64,000 bases of DNA from Candidatus Villigracilis proximus (GCA_016715195.1 JADKBB010000007.1:62001-126000), one strand, 5' to 3'; shown: positions 32,915 to 42,365, counted from the stretch's first letter. Notes: generated by a model not told the origin, from the sequence alone. Made by a program: numbers and translations.

Positions 32915-34465
32915 CTATCGTACTCCCTGAGTTATTAGTGAAACAAATAAAATGATAAAGAGTAACGTCCACATGATTCCGCTTTCGCCTTCAAGAGTTG
33001 TAATAATGGCTGTGCTGATTCTGGCAAGTAGACGATAGATGGCCCACAAACCTTGATAGGCGTTGTCCATGCGCGAGATCGTGGAACTGACCCAATGAGC
33101 GCGGATCGGGTTGAGGATGCGAAAACGTGGTGTCGCCCAAACCAACCCAAAGGTCAGGAGCGAAGCGATGATGGCTTGCAGCCAGGCGCCGACTTGCAGC
33201 GCTCCGTCCCAGCCGATCCATCCCAATACAAGTTGAAGCGCTACCAGCAAAATAATTCCGGCTGGATATACTGAGCGCGTCCAGCTTTCCTGTGTATCCA
33301 GCGAGTCACGTCCGCCGGGACGCAGCGCATGACGGACAAATCCCGCGATCAATAGTGCTTGCGCCACGATCACAAATGGAATAAAGAAACCTAAATTGCC
33401 AAGCCATGCGCTGGCTGTGAGTGAAAAGGGCAAAGAGGAAAGACTCCACACGCCAACCAGCAAGGCGCGGTTTAGCCAGATATTTTGCACTGAAGATAAA
33501 AAGAGCGCGCCGCCAACGAGTACAAGCGCACATCCCCAGGCCACCACGCCTAATGGATTTCCACTAAGAGCCGAGATGATGGAGAGTGCTGCCAAACTAA
33601 TGATCCAATATGGGCGGCCTGTTAATTCGTCGGGCGCGCGCAGCCACATCCAGCCGCCATAGATCGCGGCTATGATGCCAAGTGAGGTCAGGAACGGGGT
33701 GAGCGCTGAGCTTAGACTTCCAGCCGGAACATGCGAAAGTAATACCAGACTCGATGCCGCCGAAATTAATCGCAGCGCCGTGCCAAAGCCGCGCCGCACT
33801 GTGGATTCAGATGAGTAGGGCAGATGCAAGGGCAGCACGCCCAACCGTAACCCTGCGGCAATCACCAGATATAGACCCGAACCCGAAGCAATGGATTGAA
33901 AATTAAATGTGCTTCCCGCCGCAATGCTGACAATGTTGGCCCATAGTAATAAAAAGCTTCCAAAGGCGCGGGTTGAAAAAGAAGTTACAACTTTTTCGTT
34001 ATTTGCCGCCCCATTCACAGATCGTAATTGGGTGATGAGTTCGGTAATATCCAGCGCGCTCCAGATCAATAACAATGTCAGCGGATTATTGGCAGTTACT
34101 GCCAGAATACCAAGCCCGCCCAGTGCGAGTGTGCCAGCCCAGGTATAGGAATTTGTAAACGCAGGTTGAGAAACAACCGTGAGCAATATTGTCAGGGTCA
34201 GCGCGGAAATGCTCACCGCGAAAGGCCATGAAAGCCCGTCTGCGCGAAACGAAATTGGATTTAAAAATAATGTGAGCGGCTTCCAGGCAGGCAGCGCAAG
34301 GTCAAACGGCATTTGCGCCAGCCAAATGAAAACACTGACCAGCGCCAGCGTTCCGCCGCCCACCGCCACCAGCCACGCATAGCGTGCATTCGGCTGGGTT
34401 ATGAGCAGCACCATCAATGCCAGCGCGGTCACAAAAAAGAGCAAACAAGAGACTATGATTAACAT
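32915..34465 (-). CDS. NuoL/M/MrpA-like membrane subunit (divergent)
   Basis: 516 residues from the ATG at 34465, about 14 hydrophobic helices. The Proton_antipo_M core is recognisable (LGGLGILAVTANNPLTLLLIW, AAGLRLGVLPLHLPYS), but the channel residues differ: the W-E of the glutamate helix reads IWSALD and the lysine before VPLH reads Arg (GLRLGVLPLH). It ends with an amphipathic segment and a last helix, a bit like NuoL. There is no clear ribosome-binding site. It diverges from the DUF3048 gene, with the promoters in between. An alternative start at 34528 is possible but would overlap that gene. Confidence 0.75.
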   Translation of the reverse strand: MLIIVSCLLFFVTALALMVLLITQPNARYAWLVAVGGGTLALVSVFIWLAQMPFDLALPAWKPLTLFLNPISFRADGLSWPFAVSISALTLTILLTVVSQPAFTNSYTWAGTLALGGLGILAVTANNPLTLLLIWSALDITELITQLRSVNGAANNEKVVTSFSTRAFGSFLLLWANIVSIAAGSTFNFQSIASGSGLYLVIAAGLRLGVLPLHLPYSSESTVRRGFGTALRLISAASSLVLLSHVPAGSLSSALTPFLTSLGIIAAIYGGWMWLRAPDELTGRPYWIISLAALSIISALSGNPLGVVAWGCALVLVGGALFLSSVQNIWLNRALLVGVWSLSSLPFSLTASAWLGNLGFFIPFVIVAQALLIAGFVRHALRPGGRDSLDTQESWTRSVYPAGIILLVALQLVLGWIGWDGALQVGAWLQAIIASLLTFGLVWATPRFRILNPIRAHWVSSTISRMDNAYQGLWAIYRLLARISTAIITTLEGESGIMWTLLFIILFVSLITQGVR

Positions 34466-34523
34466 GGGAGATAACAATTGTATCAGTTTTATTGCCGCGT
34501 CACTTTGGGCCTTTTGCTTTTGG

Positions 34524-34529
34524 TACAAT
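34524..34529 (+). promoter_or_regulatory. -10 box of the DUF3048 lipoprotein gene
   Basis: TACAAT seven bases before the ATG at 34537; no Shine-Dalgarno sequence, so probably leaderless. Confidence 0.45.
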
Positions 34530-34536
34530 CAAATTT

Positions 34537-35832
34537 ATGACTTTTAGACACGGCCGGTTAATGCGGCTAAAAAACATCTTTTGGATTTTAATGGTTTTAC
34601 TGACAGTCGCCTGCGCTTCTCCCGCAACCTCCACGCCTGTCTCAGCGATTCTTTCAGCGTTCCCTACGCCCACGCCTTTTCAACCTCAATCTGAAGCATC
34701 TGCCAATCCCTATGATCTGCTCACCACCCCGCAGCCCGAGCCGACATTCACGCCTTACCCAACCCATTATGTGATCGCGGATGAATTGCCCACGCCCATT
34801 GAAGTTGCGCCTTCATCAGGCCTCGCAGGAGACGGGTTCAACTCGCTCAACATCAACAATCCTTTAACCGGTTTGCCTGTCAGCGACCCGACCTTACTTG
34901 ACCGAAGGCCAATGGTGATCAAGATCGCCAATTCACCTGATTACGTCCGCCCGCAATCTGGGTTGTCATTGGCCGATGTTGTATATGAATATTATATTGA
35001 ATGGGGCGACACCCGTTTTATCGCCGTATTCTATGGGAATGAATCCACGCTGGTGGGTCCTGTCCGTTCGGGGCGATATTTTGATGAGCACGTGGCGCGC
35101 ATGTATGATGCCTTCCTTGTCTTTAAATTTGCCGACCCGCGTGAATATTCCTACCTGAAAGAAAGTACATTGAATGAATTTCTGGTTGTGCCGGGCGCGG
35201 GAACCTGTCCGCCGTTTGTGACCGGCCCTTATGACCGCGAGATCTATAATAATATTTTTTTCAACACAACGAAATGGGCGGCCTGTGCAATAAAAAAAAG
35301 CCTGGATAATTCACCACAATCCCTGCGCGGCGGGTTTTTTACAGAGGAAGTTCCTGAAAGCGTTTTGGAAGCAAAACAGATATTCTCTTTATACTCAATA
35401 TATAACTACAGTTATTGGGATTATGACCCCGCCACTCATAAATACTTCCGCTATCAGGAAGCGAATGACATGGTCAATAAAAAACCCGAAGCGTATACCG
35501 CTTTAACCGATGCGCAAACCGGTCTGCCTGTCACAGCCGATAATGTGGTTATGTTATTTGTGCCGCACACGTTTGCCAATCAATTCAATGCCGAAGATCA
35601 GGTCTATAACATTGATCTGCTTGATTTTGGAAACGCTTATGTCTTTCGGGATGGGAAAGCGATCCCTGCCTACTGGAATCGTACAGATGTGAATGAACCC
35701 CTTTTATTAACTTCGCTCACAGGCAATCCGATTTACCTGCGCCCCGGGCGGACCTTCTATCAGGTGATGGGCACTACTTCCACATATACCCAGGATGGCG
35801 AAGACTGGCATTTTGTTTTCAAAACTCCATAA
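34537..35832 (+). CDS. DUF3048 domain lipoprotein (YerB-like)
   Basis: 431 residues. Signal peptide with lipobox LTVAC, then a Pro/Thr-rich linker (about 25-85), then the DUF3048 fold starting at NPLTGLPVSD with VIKIANSPDYVRPQSGLSLA, VVYEYYIEWGDTRFIAVFYG and VGPVRSGRYFD, all hallmarks of the family. The C-terminal subdomain (from about 330; NVVMLFVPH, GRTFYQVMG) is the second conserved part. Function of the family is unknown; it is always outside the membrane. An internal in-frame ATG at 34561 would still give a full signal peptide. Confidence 0.88.
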   Translation: MTFRHGRLMRLKNIFWILMVLLTVACASPATSTPVSAILSAFPTPTPFQPQSEASANPYDLLTTPQPEPTFTPYPTHYVIADELPTPIEVAPSSGLAGDGFNSLNINNPLTGLPVSDPTLLDRRPMVIKIANSPDYVRPQSGLSLADVVYEYYIEWGDTRFIAVFYGNESTLVGPVRSGRYFDEHVARMYDAFLVFKFADPREYSYLKESTLNEFLVVPGAGTCPPFVTGPYDREIYNNIFFNTTKWAACAIKKSLDNSPQSLRGGFFTEEVPESVLEAKQIFSLYSIYNYSYWDYDPATHKYFRYQEANDMVNKKPEAYTALTDAQTGLPVTADNVVMLFVPHTFANQFNAEDQVYNIDLLDFGNAYVFRDGKAIPAYWNRTDVNEPLLLTSLTGNPIYLRPGRTFYQVMGTTSTYTQDGEDWHFVFKTP

Positions 35833-35896
35833 CCTGTCAGGCCTTAACCTGGATAATGGATTAAAATAACTTCATCCCAATACGCGCGGAGTCCTT

Positions 35897-36427
35897 ATGA
35901 CCTTTGATCCTGTATTTTTTAGCAGTTTAACGCTTGTGCTGACCGCATTCGGCGGCGCATTTCTTGCCGCGTTGTGGATCAGCCTTGTAGTGTGGACGTA
36001 TCGTGATATTCGCGCCCGTGCCCGCGATCCATTGGTGCAGACACTTGCCGCTTTGCTTGTTGCTGTTTTGAATGTGCCCGGTGTATTGGTTTATCTTATT
36101 TTGCGTCCGCCGCGCACGTTGGAGGAGGAATACCAACGCACATTGGAAGAGGAAGCCCTGCTTCAGGCGTTGGAAGACCTTCCGCTTTGCCCCGGTTGTG
36201 AACGGCGTGTAAAAGAGGATTGGCAGGTCTGCCCGAACTGTCATACCAAATTAAAAAAGTCCTGCCATAACTGCGCCAAATTTATGGATCTATCCTGGAA
36301 TATCTGTCCATTTTGCGGAACGCCCGCGCTGGGGATGAGACTCGAATCTACAGGAATGGATGATGCTCTGCGCGGTCTCAAGATGGGGGACGATCAATCT
36401 GATGTAAAGGTCGATTCTGCATCCTGA
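35897..36427 (+). CDS. Membrane protein with double zinc ribbon
   Basis: 176 residues. Two N-terminal helices (about 10-33 and 48-70), a charged helix (EEEYQRTLEEEALLQAL) and two zinc ribbons: CPGC...WQVCPNC and CHNC...WNICPFCG, typical of the DZANK-type rubredoxin-like fold. The C-terminus is acidic. It may scaffold or regulate a membrane complex; function unknown. The start follows GCGGAG as ribosome-binding site. It is in the same orientation as the DUF3048 gene, 64 bases after it. Confidence 0.8.
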   Translation: MTFDPVFFSSLTLVLTAFGGAFLAALWISLVVWTYRDIRARARDPLVQTLAALLVAVLNVPGVLVYLILRPPRTLEEEYQRTLEEEALLQALEDLPLCPGCERRVKEDWQVCPNCHTKLKKSCHNCAKFMDLSWNICPFCGTPALGMRLESTGMDDALRGLKMGDDQSDVKVDSAS

Positions 36428-36588
36428 GAAGGTGTTTCTTAAAGGCTTTTTACCACAGCGATCACAGACGAAACATCTTTTTTTATCTCTGTTCATCTCT
36501 GGTTAATTTTTTTACACTCTAATATTCAATCACAGCAAGGAGATCAAATAAAAATGATTTCCTTTGTGTTTAAAGAGGAATATAAAAA
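36428..36588. other. Intergenic region with an octamer-like stretch
   Basis: Contains ACCACAGCGATCACAGACGA and TCTGTTCATCTCTGGTTA, a loose inverted arrangement (ACCA...CAGA / TCTG...TGGT), a form of hairpin also seen at 42393-42460 and 50339-50400. A ribosome-binding site GAGGAA serves the next gene. No small gene can be supported. Confidence 0.4.
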
Positions 36589-37704
36589 ATGAAAATCGAA
36601 TCGATCTCACTGCACCATATCTCCATGCCGCTCGTTGCTCCGTTTGAAACTTCCTTCGGGCGCGAGACAGACCGCGAATGTATTTTGGTTATCATTAAAT
36701 CCGAGGGACTCATTGGCTATGGAGAATGTGTGCCCTCACGTGACCCTGGTTATAACTACGAGACCACCGGCACTGCCATGCATATTCTTAAGGATTTCAT
36801 TGTGCCTCTGATCCTCGGGACAGATGTAAAAGACGCGGTAGATTTTCAAGAACGTGTTTCCAGAATCCGTGGACATCACCTTGCAAAGGCCGGCGTGGAA
36901 ATGGCTTTGTGGGATTTGCTTGGCAAGCGTGCGGGTAAATCATTGCGCGAGTTGTTTGGCGGCGTGCGTGAAAAAGTTGAAGTGGGAGTCTCGATCGGGA
37001 TTCAAGAATCAGCTCAAAGTTTGGTACGAACCGCGGCGGATTTTGTTAAGCAGGGATATGCGCGGGTGAAGATCAAGATCAAACCGGGCAGAGATGTTGA
37101 AGATGCGTCCGCCGTTCGTCAGGCTTTCCCGAATCTGCGTCTGCAAGTGGATGCGAACTCTGCGTATTCATTGAATGATATGCAAACCCTCAAGCCGCTC
37201 GATAAACTTAATCTGCTGTTGATCGAACAGCCTTTGTTTGAAGATGATATTTGGGATCATCATAAAATGCAGGAACAATTTGAAACTCCCATTTGTCTGG
37301 ATGAAAGTATTGTCTCGCCGCGTCATGCGCGTTATGCGATCGAAATGAAAGCCTGCCGCGTGATCAATATCAAAGCGGCCAGAGTTGGCGGGTTGAGCCA
37401 GGCGGTGATGGTGCATGATCTTTGCCTTGAAAATAAATTGCCGGTCTGGTGCGGCGGCATGTTGGAAACGGGTGTGGGACGTGCATCGAATCTTGCACTG
37501 GCTTCATTGCCAAATTTTGTGCTGCCGGGGGATGTCTCGGCTTCTGATCGTTATTACGCGCGCGATATCACCAATGAGCGTTTTGTGTTGAATGCAGATT
37601 CCACGATTGATGTGCCGGGCGGCGCAGGGCTGGGTGTGACGATCAATGAAAAAGCGTTGAAGGATTTTACGCTTCTTGAACTTTCATTCGTTGCAAAATC
37701 ATAA
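36589..37704 (+). CDS. menC: Enolase-superfamily enzyme, o-succinylbenzoate synthase/N-acylamino acid racemase type
   Basis: 371 residues. The N-terminal capping domain opens with HISMPLVAPFETSFGRE. The barrel carries the expected catalytic residues: the KIKIKPG lysine pair near residue 163, metal ligands in VDANSAY, IEQPL and LDESI, the second lysine in INIKAARVGG, and GGMLETGVGRA. This group is promiscuous between o-succinylbenzoate synthase (menaquinone pathway) and N-succinylamino acid racemase; the NSAR/OSBS subfamily fits best. No other men gene is nearby, so the gene name is provisional. Confidence 0.85.
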   Translation: MKIESISLHHISMPLVAPFETSFGRETDRECILVIIKSEGLIGYGECVPSRDPGYNYETTGTAMHILKDFIVPLILGTDVKDAVDFQERVSRIRGHHLAKAGVEMALWDLLGKRAGKSLRELFGGVREKVEVGVSIGIQESAQSLVRTAADFVKQGYARVKIKIKPGRDVEDASAVRQAFPNLRLQVDANSAYSLNDMQTLKPLDKLNLLLIEQPLFEDDIWDHHKMQEQFETPICLDESIVSPRHARYAIEMKACRVINIKAARVGGLSQAVMVHDLCLENKLPVWCGGMLETGVGRASNLALASLPNFVLPGDVSASDRYYARDITNERFVLNADSTIDVPGGAGLGVTINEKALKDFTLLELSFVAKS

Positions 37705-37753
37705 TAAATAAAATTGTATTGAAGTTATACTGAATCAAAAGACACTTGCTCCA

Positions 37754-37759
37754 TATAAT
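37754..37759 (+). promoter_or_regulatory. -10 box of the first CapA lipoprotein gene
   Basis: TATAAT seven bases before the ATG at 37767; no Shine-Dalgarno sequence at that ATG. Confidence 0.45.
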
Positions 37760-37766
37760 ACGAGGC

Positions 37767-39593
37767 ATGAAGACGCCTTGTATTTTTTATTTTTTACCCG
37801 ATCCCAAAAATATTTTTCATTCCATTCGATCCCAAATGGAATCATTTTTTTCGCGCACGTTGAAAAAGAACAGTCGTAAAGCAAAACGGTTGAGTGTTAT
37901 TTCGATCAGCATTCTTTCACTGGTTGCCTGTCAGCCTTCGTTATGGGGCGCGCCTCCGCCTCCGCCGACAGTGGTGGTCGCCACTGCCTCCGCTACATTT
38001 CAAGCGCCCGTCATTCCCACACTTGCACCCACCATCACGCCAATGCCGCCCACCACAGTGCCAACGCCGGTTGTATTGAACGCCGCACAGATTTGGGCCA
38101 GCCCTGCCACACCCGCGCTTTTGCGTGAAATGATCCAACGTTGGGGGTTTCAAGTTCTGGCTGCTGATCAGTCTTCTGCAAATTTGTATATTGACATCGC
38201 CCAGCCCGCCCAGGGCGCGATGCATGTTTCCACGTGGACGTATGCGCTCGTGGCGCCTTTCCCTACTTTGACCGATAATATTTCAACTCAGGAATTGCTC
38301 TCCTCATGGGGCGGTTCAAACTTCGGACCGTTTGCTGGTGTGCCGCTTATGATGGAAGAATCCACGCTGATGACTTTTACTGCTTTATGGGGGCCTCCCG
38401 CATCAGGCGCGGTGCAGGTTGTTCCCGCCGATCAATTGCTGGATACTGCATGGAGTCAAATGCCGGCCTGGGCCATCATCCCGTTTGACCAGATCCAGCC
38501 AAAATGGAAAGTATTGATGGTAGACGGCCAATCGCCAATTCAAAAGAAATTCGATCCGTTGATCTACCCGTTGATGGCGACTTATCGCTTGATGTGCGTT
38601 AATCCATGTCAGGTGCCCGGTGATATTGAACTCTCTTTCCAAAATCGTGACTCAGCCAAACTGACCACCGTCATTTTGACCGGTGTCACTGCTCTGGTTC
38701 GCGCCACAGCACGTACAATGGATGTAAAAGGCATCCTGTATCCCGGCGAAGTATTACGCGATATTTTGCTCGAAGCAGATATTACCCATGTTAATAACGA
38801 AGTACCTTTTTATCAGGGCTGCCCCAACCCTGACCCAAACCAGGTCAAGCAGGTTTTTTGCAGCGCGCCGCGTTACATGCAGCTTCTGACCGATATCGGC
38901 ACCGATGTGGTGGAGTTATCAGGCGATCACTTTGCCGATTACGGCGTGGAAGCCATGTATCAAACTCTTGATATTTATAAAGAATACAACATGCCTTATT
39001 ATGGCGGCGGCTACAATGTGGAAGATGGACGTAAGCCATTGTTGATGGAAGTGAACGGCAATAAGATCATGTTCATTGGCTGTAACTACAAGGATATTTA
39101 CGCCAGCGCCAGAGAGAATATTCCCGGCTCCGTAAAATGTGATTTTGACTACATGACCGAACAAATCGCCTATTACCGCACACAGGGATATTTGCCCATC
39201 TCCACCTTCCAATATCATGAGTTCGATACCCCTGAAGCACGTCCGCAGCAGGAGATCGATTTCCGTGTCATGGCAGATGCAGGCGCAGTGGTCGTGAGCG
39301 GCAGTCAGGCACATGTGCCGCAGACGATGGAATTCCGCGCGGATGCGTTTATTCATTATGGCTTGGGAAATTTATTTTTTGACCAGATGGCAAAAAAAGG
39401 TCCCGACTTTACGCAAAAGGAATTTCTTGACCGCCATGTTTTTTATGACGGCAAATACCTTGGCGTGGAATTGGTGACAGCTTATCTTGAAGATTACGCG
39501 CGTCCACGGTTTATGACCGACGCCGAGCGAGCAAAATTCCTGAGTTTGTATTTCGCTGAAAGCGGCTGGGACTTTCTGCAAGCCGGACAATAG
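37767..39593 (+). CDS. CapA-family (poly-gamma-glutamate synthesis-like) lipoprotein, copy 1
   Basis: About 608 residues. A basic N-terminus (KKNSRKAKRL) and hydrophobic stretch end in lipobox LSLVAC. An N-terminal domain of about 200 residues follows (WAIIPFDQIQPKWKVLMVDG), then the CapA metallophosphatase-like domain (LTGVTALVRATA, NNEVPF, GTDVVELSGDHFADYG, FIGCN, VVSGSQAHVPQTMEF, HYGLGNLFFDQM). The CapA motifs have a D/N/H set that suggests a calcineurin-like metal site; role is in capsule-like polymer handling or cell-wall turnover. The start is uncertain: 37836 would also give a full signal peptide. The next gene is a paralogue. Confidence 0.82.
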   Translation: MKTPCIFYFLPDPKNIFHSIRSQMESFFSRTLKKNSRKAKRLSVISISILSLVACQPSLWGAPPPPPTVVVATASATFQAPVIPTLAPTITPMPPTTVPTPVVLNAAQIWASPATPALLREMIQRWGFQVLAADQSSANLYIDIAQPAQGAMHVSTWTYALVAPFPTLTDNISTQELLSSWGGSNFGPFAGVPLMMEESTLMTFTALWGPPASGAVQVVPADQLLDTAWSQMPAWAIIPFDQIQPKWKVLMVDGQSPIQKKFDPLIYPLMATYRLMCVNPCQVPGDIELSFQNRDSAKLTTVILTGVTALVRATARTMDVKGILYPGEVLRDILLEADITHVNNEVPFYQGCPNPDPNQVKQVFCSAPRYMQLLTDIGTDVVELSGDHFADYGVEAMYQTLDIYKEYNMPYYGGGYNVEDGRKPLLMEVNGNKIMFIGCNYKDIYASARENIPGSVKCDFDYMTEQIAYYRTQGYLPISTFQYHEFDTPEARPQQEIDFRVMADAGAVVVSGSQAHVPQTMEFRADAFIHYGLGNLFFDQMAKKGPDFTQKEFLDRHVFYDGKYLGVELVTAYLEDYARPRFMTDAERAKFLSLYFAESGWDFLQAGQ

Positions 39594-39670
39594 CAGACCG
39601 CTCAAACTACATTGGCCGCGCAGATTAATGCGAGACATTCCGCTGCGTTATAATTAGTTTTACTTCGTGC

Positions 39671-39706
39671 AAAATGGACGCTCTTGAGCGTCCATTTTAT
39701 TTTTTG
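39671..39706 (+). terminator. Terminator after the first CapA gene
   Basis: AAAATGGACGCTC pairs with GAGCGTCCATTTT, followed by a T-rich tract (TTTTATTTTTT). Confidence 0.88.
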
Positions 39707-39749
39707 GTAGAATGCACAGTCTGTTCATTCAACTCATTGAGACTTGTCT

Positions 39750-41414
39750 ATGAAAAAAATTACACTTACTTTAATTTGCATTGTCATTCTTGCCGCCTGC
39801 GCGCCCGCAACGGTGCAGCCGGTTAGCACCGCTGCTCCGTCGCCATCGCCGCTGCCGAGTGCAACGGTCACCAGCACGCCCATGCCTGACGCGCTGTGGG
39901 TCAGCCCTGCCGTCCCTGCACATCTGGTTGAACTTGCAAACGCATCAAATATTCCGCTGACGAATGATCCCGCGCTCGCCACACAAAAACTGGATATCTC
40001 TGACTCCGGCACTGTCTGGATTTATGCCCTCGTCGCGCCATTCGCTACCGTAACAGATGACGTGACCCTTCAAGATTTATCCGCCGCCTGGAAAAGCGGT
40101 TCAAGCGGACCGTTTAGCGGGCACAGCGTTCTATTGGCAGAATCCACGCTGAGGGCGTTCACTGCCCTTTGGGGCGAGCCAGCTTCCGGCGTGGTGCGAG
40201 TCGTTTCGTCTGAGCAGATGCTGGATACAGCGTGGGCAGAGTCTGCGTGGGCGATCATCCCCTTTGAAGACATCCAGCCCAAATGGAAAGTATTAAGCGT
40301 AGATGGTCAATCTCCGATGCGCAAGGATTTCAATGCAGATACATATCCATTGAAAATAAATTTTGCTTTATCGAATTCTGAATCATTTGTGTTGCCTGAA
40401 TCAAATCGTGATGCATCAAAACTTGCGACGGTGGTGTTAACCGGTGTGACCGCCATTGTGCGCGCCACTGCGGTGACCATGGAATTAAAGGGTATTACCT
40501 ATCCCGGTTCTTTGGTGGGGGATTGGCTGCGTGAAGCGGACGTGGCGCATATCAGCAATGAGGTGACATTCGATAAGACCTGCCCGTATCCGCGCTCGGG
40601 ATATACCAGCCTGATCTTGTGCAGTGACCCAAAGTACATGGAACTGCTGTTGGACGTAGGCACGGATGTGGTGGAGATGTCTGGCGATCATCTTTTGGAT
40701 CGCGGCGGTACAGCCTTGCTCGATACACTTGCGATGTATGATGAAAATAATTTGCCTTATTATGGCGGCGGAGTAAATGCCGAAGATGCGCGCAAGCCGG
40801 TATTGATGGAAGTGAACGGCAACAAGATCGCTTTCATGGGCTGTAATGGAAAGCCTGTTATTTTTCAAAAAGCAACTGACACCACACCCGGACCTGCCGA
40901 ATGTGATTATCAATTTTTTGGAGATCAGATTCGTGAATTGAGCGCGCAGGGATATATGGTTATTTTTACGTTTCAACATAATGAATGTTATTCACCCATG
41001 CCGTGTTATCTGCATGAAGATGGGTTTCATAGCGTGGCTGATGCGGGGGCGGTAGTGGTCAGCGGCAGTCAGGCGCATTTTCCGCATATCATGGAATTTC
41101 GCGGCGATTCATTTATTCATTATGGGCTGGGAAATTTTTTCTTCGACCAGATGACTTATATTCTCCCCGATGGAAAAGTAATTGATGGCACACGCCGTGA
41201 ATTCATTGACCGCCATGTTTTTTATGACGGCCATTATCTTGGCGTGGAATTGCTGACCGCCATGATGGAGGATTATTCCACGCCGCGCCCGATGACCGAG
41301 GCTGAACGCGTACCCTTCCTGACTGAATATTTCAACCTGAGCGGATGGATGCCTGTGCCGCCGACTGTCATTCCACAGCCAACGGTGACTTTAACTCCGA
41401 TTGTTCTGCCGTAG
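39750..41414 (+). CDS. CapA-family lipoprotein, copy 2
   Basis: 554 residues. Signal peptide with lipobox ILAAC, a Ser/Pro-rich linker, the same N-terminal domain as copy 1 (WAIIPFEDIQPKWKVLSVDGQSP) and the CapA domain (LTGVTAIVRATAVTME, GTDVVEMSGDHLLDRG, FMGCN, VVSGSQAHFPHIMEF, HYGLGNFFFDQM). The C-terminus carries a short Pro/Thr tail. Similarity to copy 1 over the whole length shows a tandem duplication. The loops between motifs differ in length, so the copies have diverged. It has its own promoter-like region and the terminator of copy 1 upstream. Confidence 0.85.
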   Translation: MKKITLTLICIVILAACAPATVQPVSTAAPSPSPLPSATVTSTPMPDALWVSPAVPAHLVELANASNIPLTNDPALATQKLDISDSGTVWIYALVAPFATVTDDVTLQDLSAAWKSGSSGPFSGHSVLLAESTLRAFTALWGEPASGVVRVVSSEQMLDTAWAESAWAIIPFEDIQPKWKVLSVDGQSPMRKDFNADTYPLKINFALSNSESFVLPESNRDASKLATVVLTGVTAIVRATAVTMELKGITYPGSLVGDWLREADVAHISNEVTFDKTCPYPRSGYTSLILCSDPKYMELLLDVGTDVVEMSGDHLLDRGGTALLDTLAMYDENNLPYYGGGVNAEDARKPVLMEVNGNKIAFMGCNGKPVIFQKATDTTPGPAECDYQFFGDQIRELSAQGYMVIFTFQHNECYSPMPCYLHEDGFHSVADAGAVVVSGSQAHFPHIMEFRGDSFIHYGLGNFFFDQMTYILPDGKVIDGTRREFIDRHVFYDGHYLGVELLTAMMEDYSTPRPMTEAERVPFLTEYFNLSGWMPVPPTVIPQPTVTLTPIVLP

Positions 41415-41503
41415 GTTTTGGCGGTATGCTCGGAATTTAAATTTTTAAAGATTTCTTCACGCCATTTATTTTGTGGCTTTTAGAAAACCGATAAATTTTG
41501 GAG

Positions 41504-41531
41504 TTGCCAGAATTATTTTTTCATGTATAAT
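41504..41531 (+). promoter_or_regulatory. Promoter directly before a terminator hairpin
   Basis: TTGCCA (41504-41509), 16-base spacer, TATAAT (41526-41531). Transcription would start near 41538. Confidence 0.6.
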
Positions 41532-41537
41532 GTGTAT

Positions 41538-41582
41538 GTCGTCGTTAGGATGCCCCCCTCATCCTAGCGGCGGCACTTTTTT
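41538..41582 (+). terminator. Terminator hairpin / possible 45-base RNA
   Basis: GTCGTCGTTAGGATG (41538-41552) pairs with CATCCTAGCGGCGGC (41560-41574), three G-U pairs, loop CCCCCCT, and a six-T run at 41577-41582. It terminates the second CapA transcript, but the promoter just before it means a very short separate RNA could also be made. Confidence 0.7.
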
Positions 41583-41591
41583 AATTCAAAA

Positions 41592-42365
41592 TTATTTTGA
41601 GATCGGCAGCGTGTATCCACCATCTACAATAATTGTCTGCCCTACGATCATGGCCGCCGCAGGAGAACATAAAAAGGCGACCACTTCCGCCACTTCTTCA
41701 GGAGTGATCAATCTTCCAGCGGGGACTTGTGCAATAAAATTTTGCAGGATGTTATCCTGATTTCCCATCGAAGCGAAATGATTCAGCGCATCGGTCTCCA
41801 CCACGCCAGGCGACACCGCGTTGACATTGATGCCCTTTGAGATCAGTTCCACGCCCAGATAGCGGGTGAGTGATTCCAGTGCCGCTTTGCTTGCACCGAC
41901 CACCACATAATCAGGCAATACACGCGTGGAGCCTGCGCTCGAAATGCTGACGATCTTTCCATTGCCGTGTTTTTCCATGAGCGCCGCCGCGCGTTGTGCA
42001 GAAAATAATAAAGCGCGCGCATTGATATTCATGGTCCAATCCCAGCCTTTGGGCTTCTGTTCCATCGCCGGACGGTTATAGCCCGAAGCCGCATTGTGGA
42101 TGAAAATATCCAGCTTATGAAATTCCCTGTCCACTTCATCGAACATGTGGTTTAGATCATCGAGATCGCCCACGTCTGCTTTGACCAGCAAGGCGCGGCG
42201 GCCTGTCTTCTCCACCTCACGTGCAGTCTCTTCGGCTGGAGCGCGATTGCGGAAGAAGTTGATCACTACATCCGCGCCATGCTGCGCGAAGTGTAATGCA
42301 ATGGCGCGTCCAATCCCACGGCCAGAGCCGGTTACAAGTGCGATTTTGTTTTCAAATAACATCAT
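41592..42365 (-). CDS. fabL: Enoyl-ACP reductase III (FabL-like short-chain dehydrogenase)
   Basis: 257 residues of the SDR superfamily. TGSGRGIGRAIALHFA is the Rossmann motif, HNAASGYNRP and WDWTMNINARALLF are close to B. subtilis FabL, and the catalytic motif is Y-x6-K (YVVVGASK), the spacing known for enoyl-ACP reductases, rather than Y-x3-K of FabG-type ketoreductases. It would reduce the double bond in the last step of fatty-acid elongation with NADPH. The start at 42365 follows AAAGGAATT. It is a single-gene unit. Confidence 0.85.
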   Translation of the reverse strand: MMLFENKIALVTGSGRGIGRAIALHFAQHGADVVINFFRNRAPAEETAREVEKTGRRALLVKADVGDLDDLNHMFDEVDREFHKLDIFIHNAASGYNRPAMEQKPKGWDWTMNINARALLFSAQRAAALMEKHGNGKIVSISSAGSTRVLPDYVVVGASKAALESLTRYLGVELISKGINVNAVSPGVVETDALNHFASMGNQDNILQNFIAQVPAGRLITPEEVAEVVAFLCSPAAAMIVGQTIIVDGGYTLPISK

